Below, in pieces: positions 8,316 to 14,444 of a DNA stretch of 14,492 bases. The translations under genes and the position numbers were made by a program. Below the pieces are notes generated by a model. It was not told where the DNA came from and searched no databases. It was given only the letters and a program-made list of their open reading frames with translations. Source of the stretch: Candidatus Sungbacteria bacterium RIFCSPLOWO2_01_FULL_47_10 (lineage in GTDB: Bacteria; Patescibacteriota; Minisyncoccia; Sungbacterales; GWA2-42-14); NCBI GenBank assembly GCA_001820675.1, contig MHQO01000024.1, forward strand, positions 8,457-22,948, written 5' to 3'. How positions within the stretch are numbered: the first letter of the stretch is position 1; every line of letters starts with the position of its first letter.

Positions 8316-8321
8316 CACCCC
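8316..8321 (-). promoter_or_regulatory. Ribosome-binding site deciding the PafA-type start
   Basis: GGGGTG ends 8 nt before the ATG at 8307. The alternative TTG at 8331 has no such site, but its first two bases overlap the stop of the small reading frame 8328-8480 (TTGA). Confidence 0.55.
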
Positions 8322-8327
8322 GTTTTT

Positions 8328-8480
8328 TCAATGTGAATGTGCTGATTCAAGCGTATCAACGTTGACGGGAAATAGCAAAACATCTTGAATGACACAATTC
8401 AGTTTCTGCGTTTGTTTGCGCAACAATCTGTGATTATCCACAAAGTCCTGACGCAGATTTGTAAGAATAGTTTCGCACAT
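8328..8480 (-). CDS. Possible 50-residue protein between the Dop-type and PafA-type genes
   Basis: An open frame begins at ATG 8480 and ends in TGA, reading MCETILTNLRQDFVDNHRLL at the N-terminus and VDTLESAHSH at the C-terminus. The middle is predicted helical and basic (RLLRKQTQKLN), and there are two cysteines. It sits where actinobacterial genomes keep pup, between dop and pafA, and its stop overlaps the alternative TTG start of the PafA-type gene (TTGA), as in coupled genes. Against it: it lacks the Gly-Gly-Glu/Gln (Pup) or Arg-Thr/Ser-Gly-Glu/Gln (UBact) C-terminus, it has no ribosome-binding site, and a candidate pafA promoter lies inside it. It may be a real small partner, a divergent modifier, or chance. 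Confidence 0.3.
   Translation of the reverse strand: MCETILTNLRQDFVDNHRLLRKQTQKLNCVIQDVLLFPVNVDTLESAHSH
8350..8378 (-). promoter_or_regulatory. Candidate promoter of the PafA-type gene
   Basis: On the minus strand TTGCTA (8378-8373) is followed after 17 nt by TACGCT (8355-8350), with a TGA just before it giving an extended -10. The start site would lie about 36 nt before the ATG at 8307. The preceding gene is closed by its own terminator, so a separate promoter is expected here. Confidence 0.45.
8434..8442 (+). other. Perfect DnaA-box sequence
   Basis: TTATCCACA matches the DnaA-box consensus exactly, in the gap between the Dop-type and PafA-type genes. It is a single copy with no cluster around it, so an origin is not indicated. 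It is about 60 nt upstream of the candidate pafA promoter and may be chance. Confidence 0.25.
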
Positions 8481-8520
8481 GAATGCAAAATATTTGTGGT
8501 TGAGAGGCGAGGGGAGGATA

Positions 8521-8545
8521 ACAAAAAAGTCCCGCTAAGGACTTT
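8521..8545 (-). terminator. Rho-independent terminator of the Dop-type gene
   Basis: On the minus strand AAAGTCC (8545-8539) pairs with GGACTTT (8532-8526) across a 6-nt loop, and the T run continues to 8523. It lies 13 nt after the Dop-type stop and separates it from the PafA-type gene. Confidence 0.85.
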
Positions 8546-8558
8546 GGTGGTATTGTGG

Positions 8559-10328
8559 TTAGGAATGCAATGCGTCGGAACTTGTATCAATCGGGAAAAA
8601 TTCGTTCAACCACGCATCGCATCGCAAGATTTCCGACTCAAGCGTTTCGTCTCCGAATGGTTCGTGCGCAGTAAATTTGGCAATAAGCGAGTTGTTGGCC
8701 GCACAGAGGCCCTCAATGTACTCCCATTGAAAAACATTCGCGCGATATCCCCGTTTGCGCAATTCCATCCTCGCGTATTCCCGAAGAAGCGCTCGTGTCC
8801 ACGGCGGATAGCGTATCGCTTGTTTGATTTCGGTTTCTGTGAAAAGCCGCTTGATTTTACCCGCTCGCGCGAGTTTCCAATAAACACTTTTCTTTTTATC
8901 GATATTCGCATACTGTATTGACGCCGCGGTGAGGATACTTCCCAGGGTTTCTTCTTTTCCGTTTTTTCTTCGGACTTTTTGGTTCCAAAGAGATGGGTGC
9001 GTAAGGCCGTGTCGTTCGATTGCGTCGGGGTCGACTCCGTACCGTCGGATACCTGTTTGTTTGAGCATGTCGTATTTTACAACCCACTCGATGTACCTGC
9101 CCCGTTCGGGATCATTTTGAGAAATGAGGTTTAACACGAATCTCCAGTTTTTTAAAATTTCTTTTTCCCAGGCATGAGGATTTCTAAACGTGAGAAAATA
9201 CTCCTCCGCCCGCTTGAGGAATTCGTATTGGATCTCACACACCGTGAGATTTCTCGGCTCGCCCCCGATGCACATCGGAATGGTGATATGGGGGTCGGAA
9301 AGAAAAAGGCGCGAGATATCTTTGAAACAGCCAATCGTTTTTATATCTTCAGCGAATAATTCCGCCTGTTTCCGGTACTTCGGGCCGCGGTTCCATGCGA
9401 AGATGAGATATTCGTCAAGCCAGCCGTCCTCAATCATGGAAAGAACGATTGATGTCGTCCCGAGCGAAAGGTATGTCGCGAATTCCGACATAAGCGCATC
9501 CCCGGAACAAACTTGAATGCGGAAATATTTTTCGTGCGACGCAAGGGGTTCATCGCGAAGAGAAACGCATGGCTTGCTTTCCATCATTGACATGTTGACT
9601 ATTTTTTTAAGAGCCATTGCCCTTTGTGAAAGAATATAGCGCCAGTGCGGCTTTTCTCCGAAATTCCAAAAACCGCCCGATCCGGAAAAAATTTGCCGTG
9701 TTGCAAGAAAAGGAATGAGATTTATGCGGATATTATCCCACCCGGCCATGTATGGAAGGAGAAGCTTGTTTCGGTCGCAGAGATAATTCTCGTGAACTCC
9801 GTATGAATGCCCCATAGTATCGCACGAGTCTTTAAATATACTAATAGGGTCAGGTCCTTCATGTTCGGGCGGTCCGGACGTGTTCTCAAAATATTTTTGC
9901 CGAATCGCGTGTACTATCTCTTCCCTACTGCTTCCCGAAATTCTCTGGTTCAGACCGCGGAGAACAATCTCAAAAAGATATTCCCCTGCTTTTATATACA
10001 GTGCGGCATTTCTCGGGTCGCCGGTTTCCGGTGTTGCATATTCCGGATGGCTCAAATCCGGATATATCCGTGAACCATTCACATGCCATACCGAAATATT
10101 GGGCGACATCCATGGAAATTCAAATTTATCGGACACAAAAGGGGCTGGTCGTTCCAGGGCGTATTTAAGATAATTGGTAAACAATAATGTGGCTTGATAC
10201 GCGGGGGTGTCTTGAGCATACTGATTTTGCCTTTCTATGCCCATGAGACGGAAAAAGGAAGGCCAGTGGATTCCATATTCATTTTCAACGCCGATGACGG
10301 TTTTCCTCGGTTCTTTGTCGGGGGGCAT
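8559..10328 (-). CDS. dop: Dop-type deamidase/depupylase homologue
   Basis: The second Pup ligase/depupylase-family protein, 589 residues (Dop is usually about 500). Dop deamidates the C-terminal Gln of Pup and removes Pup from substrates. Visible: GVENEYGIH (13-21), a long segment before NGSRIYPDLSHPEYATPE (84-101) with the catalytic Asp91, GVHENYL (177-183), and RDEP (258-261). Only two residues lie between Asp91 and HPEY, the Dop spacing. Departures from the family: SLRDEPLA replaces NTRDEPHA, and CSGDALMS replaces the usual IIGDANLx. The start at 10328 is chosen because GGAAG precedes it and the protein then begins 12 residues before GVENEY as in relatives; an in-frame ATG at 10409 would add 27 residues with no family counterpart. 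It has its own promoter, attenuator-like leader and terminator. Confidence 0.8.
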   Translation of the reverse strand: MPPDKEPRKTVIGVENEYGIHWPSFFRLMGIERQNQYAQDTPAYQATLLFTNYLKYALERPAPFVSDKFEFPWMSPNISVWHVNGSRIYPDLSHPEYATPETGDPRNAALYIKAGEYLFEIVLRGLNQRISGSSREEIVHAIRQKYFENTSGPPEHEGPDPISIFKDSCDTMGHSYGVHENYLCDRNKLLLPYMAGWDNIRINLIPFLATRQIFSGSGGFWNFGEKPHWRYILSQRAMALKKIVNMSMMESKPCVSLRDEPLASHEKYFRIQVCSGDALMSEFATYLSLGTTSIVLSMIEDGWLDEYLIFAWNRGPKYRKQAELFAEDIKTIGCFKDISRLFLSDPHITIPMCIGGEPRNLTVCEIQYEFLKRAEEYFLTFRNPHAWEKEILKNWRFVLNLISQNDPERGRYIEWVVKYDMLKQTGIRRYGVDPDAIERHGLTHPSLWNQKVRRKNGKEETLGSILTAASIQYANIDKKKSVYWKLARAGKIKRLFTETEIKQAIRYPPWTRALLREYARMELRKRGYRANVFQWEYIEGLCAANNSLIAKFTAHEPFGDETLESEILRCDAWLNEFFPIDTSSDALHS

Positions 10329-10335
10329 GGGAATT

Positions 10336-10340
10336 CTTCC
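10336..10340 (-). promoter_or_regulatory. Ribosome-binding site deciding the Dop-type start
   Basis: GGAAG lies 7 nt before the ATG at 10328. The longer in-frame start at 10409 has only a weak GAG nearby and sits 13 nt after the terminator T run. Confidence 0.6.
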
Positions 10341-10422
10341 GGTTGTCAAAAAACGCCTGTATTCATGCGTACCATGATTTGAACGCGGATGCAAAAAATC
10401 ATACGGCATGTTTTCTCAAAAT

Positions 10423-10447
10423 AAAAAAGCCCTGAACAGGACTGTTC
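10423..10447 (-). promoter_or_regulatory. Terminator/antiterminator (attenuator-like) in the Dop-type leader
   Basis: On the minus strand AGTCCT (10443-10438) and AGGGCT (10433-10428) form a 6-bp stem (one T-G wobble) with a GTTC loop, followed by a T run (10428-10423): an intrinsic terminator. GAACA (10447-10443) can instead pair with TGTTC (10438-10434), taking the loop and parts of the terminator arms. The two folds exclude each other. It lies between the candidate promoter at 10540-10568 and the start codon. Confidence 0.5.
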
Positions 10448-10539
10448 CTGTGGAGCGCGTTTCGGGAAGCCGATTATCAAAGTTCCCCCCGCCTCGGGCG
10501 AGACGGTCTCTCGATAAAAAATGTTGTCAATGAGGTGAA

Positions 10540-10568
10540 ATTATATTCTTTGCGCGAACCTTTTTCGA
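10540..10568 (-). promoter_or_regulatory. Candidate promoter of the Dop-type gene
   Basis: On the minus strand TCGAAA (10568-10563, 4 of 6 to the -35 consensus) is followed after 17 nt by a perfect TATAAT (10545-10540). The transcript would have a leader of about 200 nt before the ATG at 10328, containing the attenuator-like element. Confidence 0.5.
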
Positions 10569-10659
10569 GGGATGATGCCGCCTCGCACATGGAAACTATA
10601 AAATTTATGAAAGTCCAATCTCCACAAATGTCGATAATGGTGTCAGGTGCCTTTTTTCG

Positions 10660-10800
10660 TTCACTTGTTTACAGTGAGATTCGAACTCACGATGCCGTTT
10701 CCAATATAATGGTTTTTCCGCCGAAAGCGGATCCTCTTCCGGAGGACAAGACTCAAGAACAAAACGGTACCTTTTGGTTAAAATCCGAACCTACTTTGAC
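10660..10800 (-). other. Hairpin-dense segment with a tRNA T-arm-like stem
   Basis: No gene is supported in 10410-11076; this part of it is rich in structure. On the minus strand, in order: GGTT/AACC (10791-10776), CAAAA/TTTTG (10776-10760), TCCTC/GAGGA with a 5-nt loop (10746-10732), CCGC/GCGG with a 5-nt loop (10730-10718), and GTGAG-TTCGAAT-CTCAC (10690-10674), which is a textbook T-arm. CCGTTT (10767-10762) can pair with AAACGG (10700-10695), closing a multibranch loop around the middle hairpins. The sequence after the T-arm-like stem (TGTAAAC) has no matching 5' acceptor strand, so this is not a normal tRNA. It may be a tRNA-derived remnant or an unrecognised structured RNA. Confidence 0.25.
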
Positions 10801-10854
10801 GAACATCCGGACGAGGAATGAACCGCCCCGCCGCCGCTCGCTCCGCTCGCGTGC

Positions 10855-10938
10855 CCCGCAGAAAAATATTCTCCGCTTTTCTGATTTTGCGCGCGCCCGA
10901 TTTTTTCTTCTAAAAGGATGAGAACATTTTTCTGCGGG
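10855..10938. repeat. 13-bp inverted repeat with extended imperfect pairing
   Basis: CCCGCAGAAAAAT (10855-10867) is the exact reverse complement of ATTTTTCTGCGGG (10926-10938). Pairing continues inward imperfectly through TTCTC and CTTTT blocks. The 58-nt interior is not coding in any convincing way. It lies just left of the cassette boundary. Confidence 0.8.
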
Positions 10939-10941
10939 TCT

Positions 10942-10961
10942 CTGCCGAGAGCGTTCGGCAG
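10942..10961. repeat. 7-bp GC-rich hairpin
   Basis: CTGCCGA (10942-10948) and TCGGCAG (10955-10961) pair perfectly around a 6-nt loop. It falls between the larger palindromes at 10855-10938 and 10984-11030. Confidence 0.7.
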
Positions 10962-10983
10962 GCGGCGCGGCTTCGGACGGCTC

Positions 10984-11030
10984 GCAGGCAAAAAGTTTCC
11001 TCCCCCCAACCCCCTCCACTTTTTGCCTGC
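10984..11030. repeat. 13-bp inverted repeat at the cassette edge
   Basis: GCAGGCAAAAAGT (10984-10996) is the exact reverse complement of ACTTTTTGCCTGC (11018-11030). After a 2-nt mismatch, CGGC and GCCG add four more pairs. The loop is almost pure pyrimidine (TTTCC, a run of C, then CCCCC TCC). The right arm is part of the 48-bp repeat that recurs inverted at 14445-14492. Confidence 0.8.
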
Positions 11031-11056
11031 TCGCCGGAAAGAAAATCGCTTCTATA
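11009..11056 (+). repeat. Left copy of a perfect 48-bp inverted repeat
   Basis: These 48 bases, starting ACCCCCTCCACTTTTTGCCT and ending AAAATCGCTTCTATA, are the exact reverse complement of 14445-14492. Identity stops at 11057 on the inner side. The outer limit cannot be set because the other copy runs into the end of the window. It ends 20 nt before the dikinase ATG. Confidence 0.95.
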
Positions 11057-11076
11057 AAGTCTAAAAAACTGCTAAA

Positions 11077-13587
11077 ATGCAATTGATTATGGAACTCCTA
11101 CGAAATATTGACCAAACAAGTAAAAACGATGTCGCGCTTGCCGGTGGTAAAGGAGCTTCGCTTGGTGAGATGACACAAGCTGGTCTTTCAGTACCACCTG
11201 GTTTTGTAATCCTCTCAAGTGCTTTTGAAAAGTTTTTGGAAGAAACCGATCTGAATGTTGAAATTGAGGCAATTCTTGATTCAGTCAATCACAAAGAAAT
11301 GCACACTGTTGAAAATGCGTCGGAGAAAATCCAGGCGCTTATTCTGGAAGCTGAAATGCCAAAAGATTTAGCTCAAAAGATAGAAAAGTTTTTCAAAAAT
11401 CTAGGCGCAAAACATGTAGCAGTCAGATCATCGGCTACCGTCGAAGATTCAGCAAGCGCGGCATGGGCTGGTCAGCTTGAAAGTTATCTCAATACGACAG
11501 AAGAAAGTTTGCTTGAAAATATAAAGAAATGTTGGGCTTCTCTATTCACGCCGCGCGCTATTTTTTATCGTTTCGAAAAAGATTTGCACAAACAAAAAAT
11601 ATCCGTCGCGGTTGTTGTGCAAAAAATGGTTGACAGCGAAAAATCAGGTATTGCTTTTTCCGTTCATCCGGTAACGCAAGATAAAAACCAGTTAATCATT
11701 GAAGCGGGCTTTGGACTTGGCGAAGCAATCGTTTCTGGACAAATTACACCGGATAGTTATGTGGTAGAAAAACAACCGCGACGGATTATTGATAAAAATG
11801 TTCAGCTACAATCACGCGGGCTTTATCGTGCAGAAAAAGCCGGAAACGAATGGCGCGATATTCCAAAAGAGCGAGGAGAAAAACAGGTTTTATCTGATAA
11901 GGAAATTTTTGAACTTTCCGAAATTATACTCCATATTGAAAATCATTACGGTTTTCCCTGCGATGTTGAATGGGCTTTTGAACAGGGAAAGTTTTATATT
12001 GTCCAAAGTAGACCTATTACTACCCTCGATACTACGAGCAAAGCGAGCAAGGTAAGCGCGGAGTATTTTATAACAACACAATATAAAGGTTCGCCTCCAC
12101 TCTACCTTGCTGATTTGTATATTAACGAAGCACAAAGAAGATTTTTTCATAATTTGATCGGCTACTTTTTCGCCATCCTGCACATTTCCTTAATGAAAGA
12201 CGGGGCAACCAACTATGTGGCAATCCAAGATGAAAATGCCGTTGGATTAGATGAAAATTATGGTTATAAATTCTGGCAAAAAGAAGATAATTATAAAAGA
12301 TATATTCTTGAAATCAAAAAAATAATCTCCGAAACGCATACTTTGTACAAGAAATACGAGCAAGAGTATAAAGGAAAAGAAAGCGGTGTTTTTCTCAAAG
12401 AACCAAAAAATATTGCCGAGTTTCTTTCTCAGATAGTTTCTCTAAATGCTAGGGCTGCCGCGCTTCACTTTGCAACAGAAGAAAAATTACTCGAAAGTAT
12501 CCAGCGCGACTTACTCAATGAAAATATAGACAATAGTCTCCTTGCGGAATACCTTGGTGTTGCCGACCACATAATTACAGCCACCGATATTGATAACAGA
12601 ATCAACATATTGATTCTGGACGCGCAAAGAGACAAATCACTAGCCACTTATTTTGATAAAAATCCCACTGCAAGGAAAAATATAGAAGAAATGATTGATG
12701 AGCATGGATACATCAATTGGACTCTTTTGGGTGGCGAAATTATATCTATTGATACTATCGCAAAGCTTTATAATCAGTCGAAACAAGACAAAAAATATCT
12801 TGAACATTTGAAAGATGGTATTGAAAAGTATAAGGAACTTTTGAGTAAAGTTAGCAAAAAACAAAAAGCCTATGAATCTTTACGAGGCAGGGCGCGCTAC
12901 TTATTCGAAGTATTGAGCAATTTGCCATATTTCAGATTTGAAAACCAAACAAGAATGTTGATACTGGCAAATATATTTAACCAGTTCAACGCTATGCTCA
13001 TCAGAAATTATAATATTGATGAAAATGACTTTAAGTTTTATAAAATTGAAGATGTTTTTAATCTCTTAACTAAAAGTGTAAAACTGTCGCCGCAAGAAAT
13101 TGATGAGCGAAAATCTGCGTGGTGTTATATGCTTAGTGAAGATGGTGAGAAAATAGAATTTTTAAGTGGCAACGAGGTAATCAAAAACAGGGTCGTCAGC
13201 GACGCTTTGGGGTATCTTCACAACCTCGAAGCTGCTCTTAAAAAATTGAGAGGGACTGTCGGAAGTTTTCCAGACAAGAATCGGAAAATCATTGACGGTG
13301 AAGCATGTGTAGTGTCAGATATGTACAGCCCCGAAGAGGAATTAAAGAAGATGCCGAACGATAAAGTTCTGGTTATAACGCAAACATACCCCAGTTATGT
13401 GCCCTACATGAGAAAAGCACGTGCAATCGTCGCCGACGTAGGAGGTATTACTTCACACGCGGCAATAGTAAGCAGGGAGTTAAAAATTCCTTGCATTGTA
13501 GGAACAAAGCTCGCTACCAAAAAATTAAAGAATGGCGATAATGTGCGGATTAATTTGGAAGACGGCACGATAGAAAAAGTAGAATAA
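11077..13587 (+). CDS. PEP-synthase-like phosphohistidine dikinase with rifampin-phosphotransferase layout
   Basis: An 836-residue member of the PEP-utilising enzyme superfamily. Residues 1-315 are the PPDK N-terminal ATP-grasp domain: GGKGASLGEM (23-32), VRSSATVEDSASA (116-128), GFGLGEAIVSGQITPDSYVV (211-230) and VQSRPITTL (309-317). Residues about 330-740 are helical and match no domain I can name. Residues about 745-836 are the mobile phosphohistidine domain, ADVGGITSHAAIVSRE with His794. The C-terminal PEP/pyruvate barrel of true PEP synthase is absent, so the order matches rifampin phosphotransferase (about 865 residues), which moves the beta-phosphate of ATP via His to a small molecule. 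The substrate is unknown. No clear ribosome-binding site; TATAAA (11053-11058) may be a -10. Met5 is an alternative start. A low-complexity stretch (TSKASK, 320-325) marks the first domain border. Confidence 0.85.
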   Translation: MQLIMELLRNIDQTSKNDVALAGGKGASLGEMTQAGLSVPPGFVILSSAFEKFLEETDLNVEIEAILDSVNHKEMHTVENASEKIQALILEAEMPKDLAQKIEKFFKNLGAKHVAVRSSATVEDSASAAWAGQLESYLNTTEESLLENIKKCWASLFTPRAIFYRFEKDLHKQKISVAVVVQKMVDSEKSGIAFSVHPVTQDKNQLIIEAGFGLGEAIVSGQITPDSYVVEKQPRRIIDKNVQLQSRGLYRAEKAGNEWRDIPKERGEKQVLSDKEIFELSEIILHIENHYGFPCDVEWAFEQGKFYIVQSRPITTLDTTSKASKVSAEYFITTQYKGSPPLYLADLYINEAQRRFFHNLIGYFFAILHISLMKDGATNYVAIQDENAVGLDENYGYKFWQKEDNYKRYILEIKKIISETHTLYKKYEQEYKGKESGVFLKEPKNIAEFLSQIVSLNARAAALHFATEEKLLESIQRDLLNENIDNSLLAEYLGVADHIITATDIDNRINILILDAQRDKSLATYFDKNPTARKNIEEMIDEHGYINWTLLGGEIISIDTIAKLYNQSKQDKKYLEHLKDGIEKYKELLSKVSKKQKAYESLRGRARYLFEVLSNLPYFRFENQTRMLILANIFNQFNAMLIRNYNIDENDFKFYKIEDVFNLLTKSVKLSPQEIDERKSAWCYMLSEDGEKIEFLSGNEVIKNRVVSDALGYLHNLEAALKKLRGTVGSFPDKNRKIIDGEACVVSDMYSPEEELKKMPNDKVLVITQTYPSYVPYMRKARAIVADVGGITSHAAIVSRELKIPCIVGTKLATKKLKNGDNVRINLEDGTIEKVE

Positions 13588-13593
13588 AATTTT

Positions 13594-14433
13594 ATGGAAC
13601 GCTCACAATATCCAGAAAAATATTATCAAAGAGTCGAAAAAATTGCCGAGGAATCGGAGATATTTCAACACCCAGAAAGATTTGTCCAAGTACGAGGCAA
13701 AGAGTTTTCTCTCCAAGAAGAAGGCAATCCGACTGCTCTGATTTTATATATGCGCCACGGAAAGTCAGAATACAAAGAAGACGTGAACGCCGGATTTAAT
13801 CCGGCCACTGATGTTGATTTGACAGAGCAAGGGCAACAAGAAGTACATAGTGGAGCTCAAAAGATTTCCAGCGTTCTAGAGGGTCTTGAGTTGAAGGATG
13901 TACCCGTAACCATGATCACTTCAAATAAAGCCAGAGCAAAAGCATCAGGGCAAATAGTAAGAAAGGATTTAAACGCGGGAGGATTTACATTTTCTGAACC
14001 AGAACAAAAAGTATCTCAAGCTACTGGTGGCGTAAAGACATTTAATAGGTCACCGAAAGAAGTTTTTGAAACCATTGAGTCGTTATGTGATGACAAAGAC
14101 ATTGATAGATACTGGCGGTCGGGAAAATTGCAAGAAGAACATGCGGATTTTAGAGATATTGAATCACCGGAAGAACTTGAGAACCGGATACTCAAAACAT
14201 TCTTACAGAGCGTAGACATATTACGTAAAATGAGCCAGAAAGACAATCGAACAGAAGTCGTTGTTGCTGTTGGTCATGATGAAGTGTTAGGCGCGTTATT
14301 GGCGAAGTTTAAGTTAATAAATTTTGAGAGTAAAGATGGTAGATTGGGATACGGTGAAGTGGCAAAGTTTTACATTCTTAATGATAAAGTCGTTATAGAA
14401 TACGCTGGAAAAAATTACGAATTCAGGATATAA
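13594..14433 (+). CDS. Histidine-phosphatase superfamily (phosphoglycerate-mutase-like) protein
   Basis: A 279-residue branch 1 histidine-phosphatase-fold protein, a family that removes or transfers phosphate through a phosphohistidine. Seen: YMRHGKSEY with the catalytic RHG (His55), the conserved Arg114 in TSNKARAKASG (in place of the usual SPLxRAxxTA), and the second catalytic His228 in VAVGHDEVLG. An N-terminal extension of about 48 residues, charged and helical, is unusual for the family, as is a long insertion (about 140-200) with acidic and aromatic residues that could form the substrate lid. It starts 6 nt after the dikinase stop, so the two are almost certainly one transcript; no Shine-Dalgarno is seen. 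Its substrate may be the product of the dikinase or an unrelated phosphoester. Confidence 0.85.
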   Translation: MERSQYPEKYYQRVEKIAEESEIFQHPERFVQVRGKEFSLQEEGNPTALILYMRHGKSEYKEDVNAGFNPATDVDLTEQGQQEVHSGAQKISSVLEGLELKDVPVTMITSNKARAKASGQIVRKDLNAGGFTFSEPEQKVSQATGGVKTFNRSPKEVFETIESLCDDKDIDRYWRSGKLQEEHADFRDIESPEELENRILKTFLQSVDILRKMSQKDNRTEVVVAVGHDEVLGALLAKFKLINFESKDGRLGYGEVAKFYILNDKVVIEYAGKNYEFRI

Positions 14434-14444
14434 TCCGATTCTCA

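Noticed and set aside
7714-8388. Long plus-strand frames opposite the PafA-type gene and the GT2 gene.
   Set aside because: They are antisense shadows of genes with clear family motifs and have no features of their own.
10477-10590. A 37-codon frame on the minus strand ending RPRRGEL, just upstream of the terminator before the Dop-type gene, considered as a Pup/UBact candidate.
   Set aside because: It ends in Leu rather than Glu/Gln, has no ribosome-binding site, contains a hydrophobic stretch unlike Pup, and the best promoter (TATAAT 10545-10540) lies inside it.
10639-10656. GGTGTCAGGTGCC followed by a T run, resembling a REP-type palindrome or a plus-strand terminator.
   Set aside because: The stem is only four pairs with two wobbles, and there is a single copy in the window.
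10660-10760. A tRNA gene on the minus strand suggested by GTGAG-TTCGAAT-CTCAC.
   Set aside because: No 5' acceptor strand complementary to TGTAAAC, no D-arm and no proper anticodon arm at the right spacing.
10600-10794. An open minus-strand stretch of about 62 codons through the hairpin-dense segment.
   Set aside because: It has no usable start codon, and this length between stops is not unusual at this base composition; the structure of the segment is better explained as RNA-like.
10535-10921. A 128-codon plus-strand frame in the long gap before the dikinase.
   Set aside because: It runs through the palindromes and the T-arm-like hairpin, is low in protein-like character (RRRSLRSRAPQ), and has no ribosome-binding site.
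12034-12060. Repetitive ACGAGCAAAGCGAGCAAGG stretch inside the dikinase gene, considered as a repeat insertion.
   Set aside because: Too short and imperfect; it falls at a domain linker where Ser/Lys-rich sequence is ordinary.
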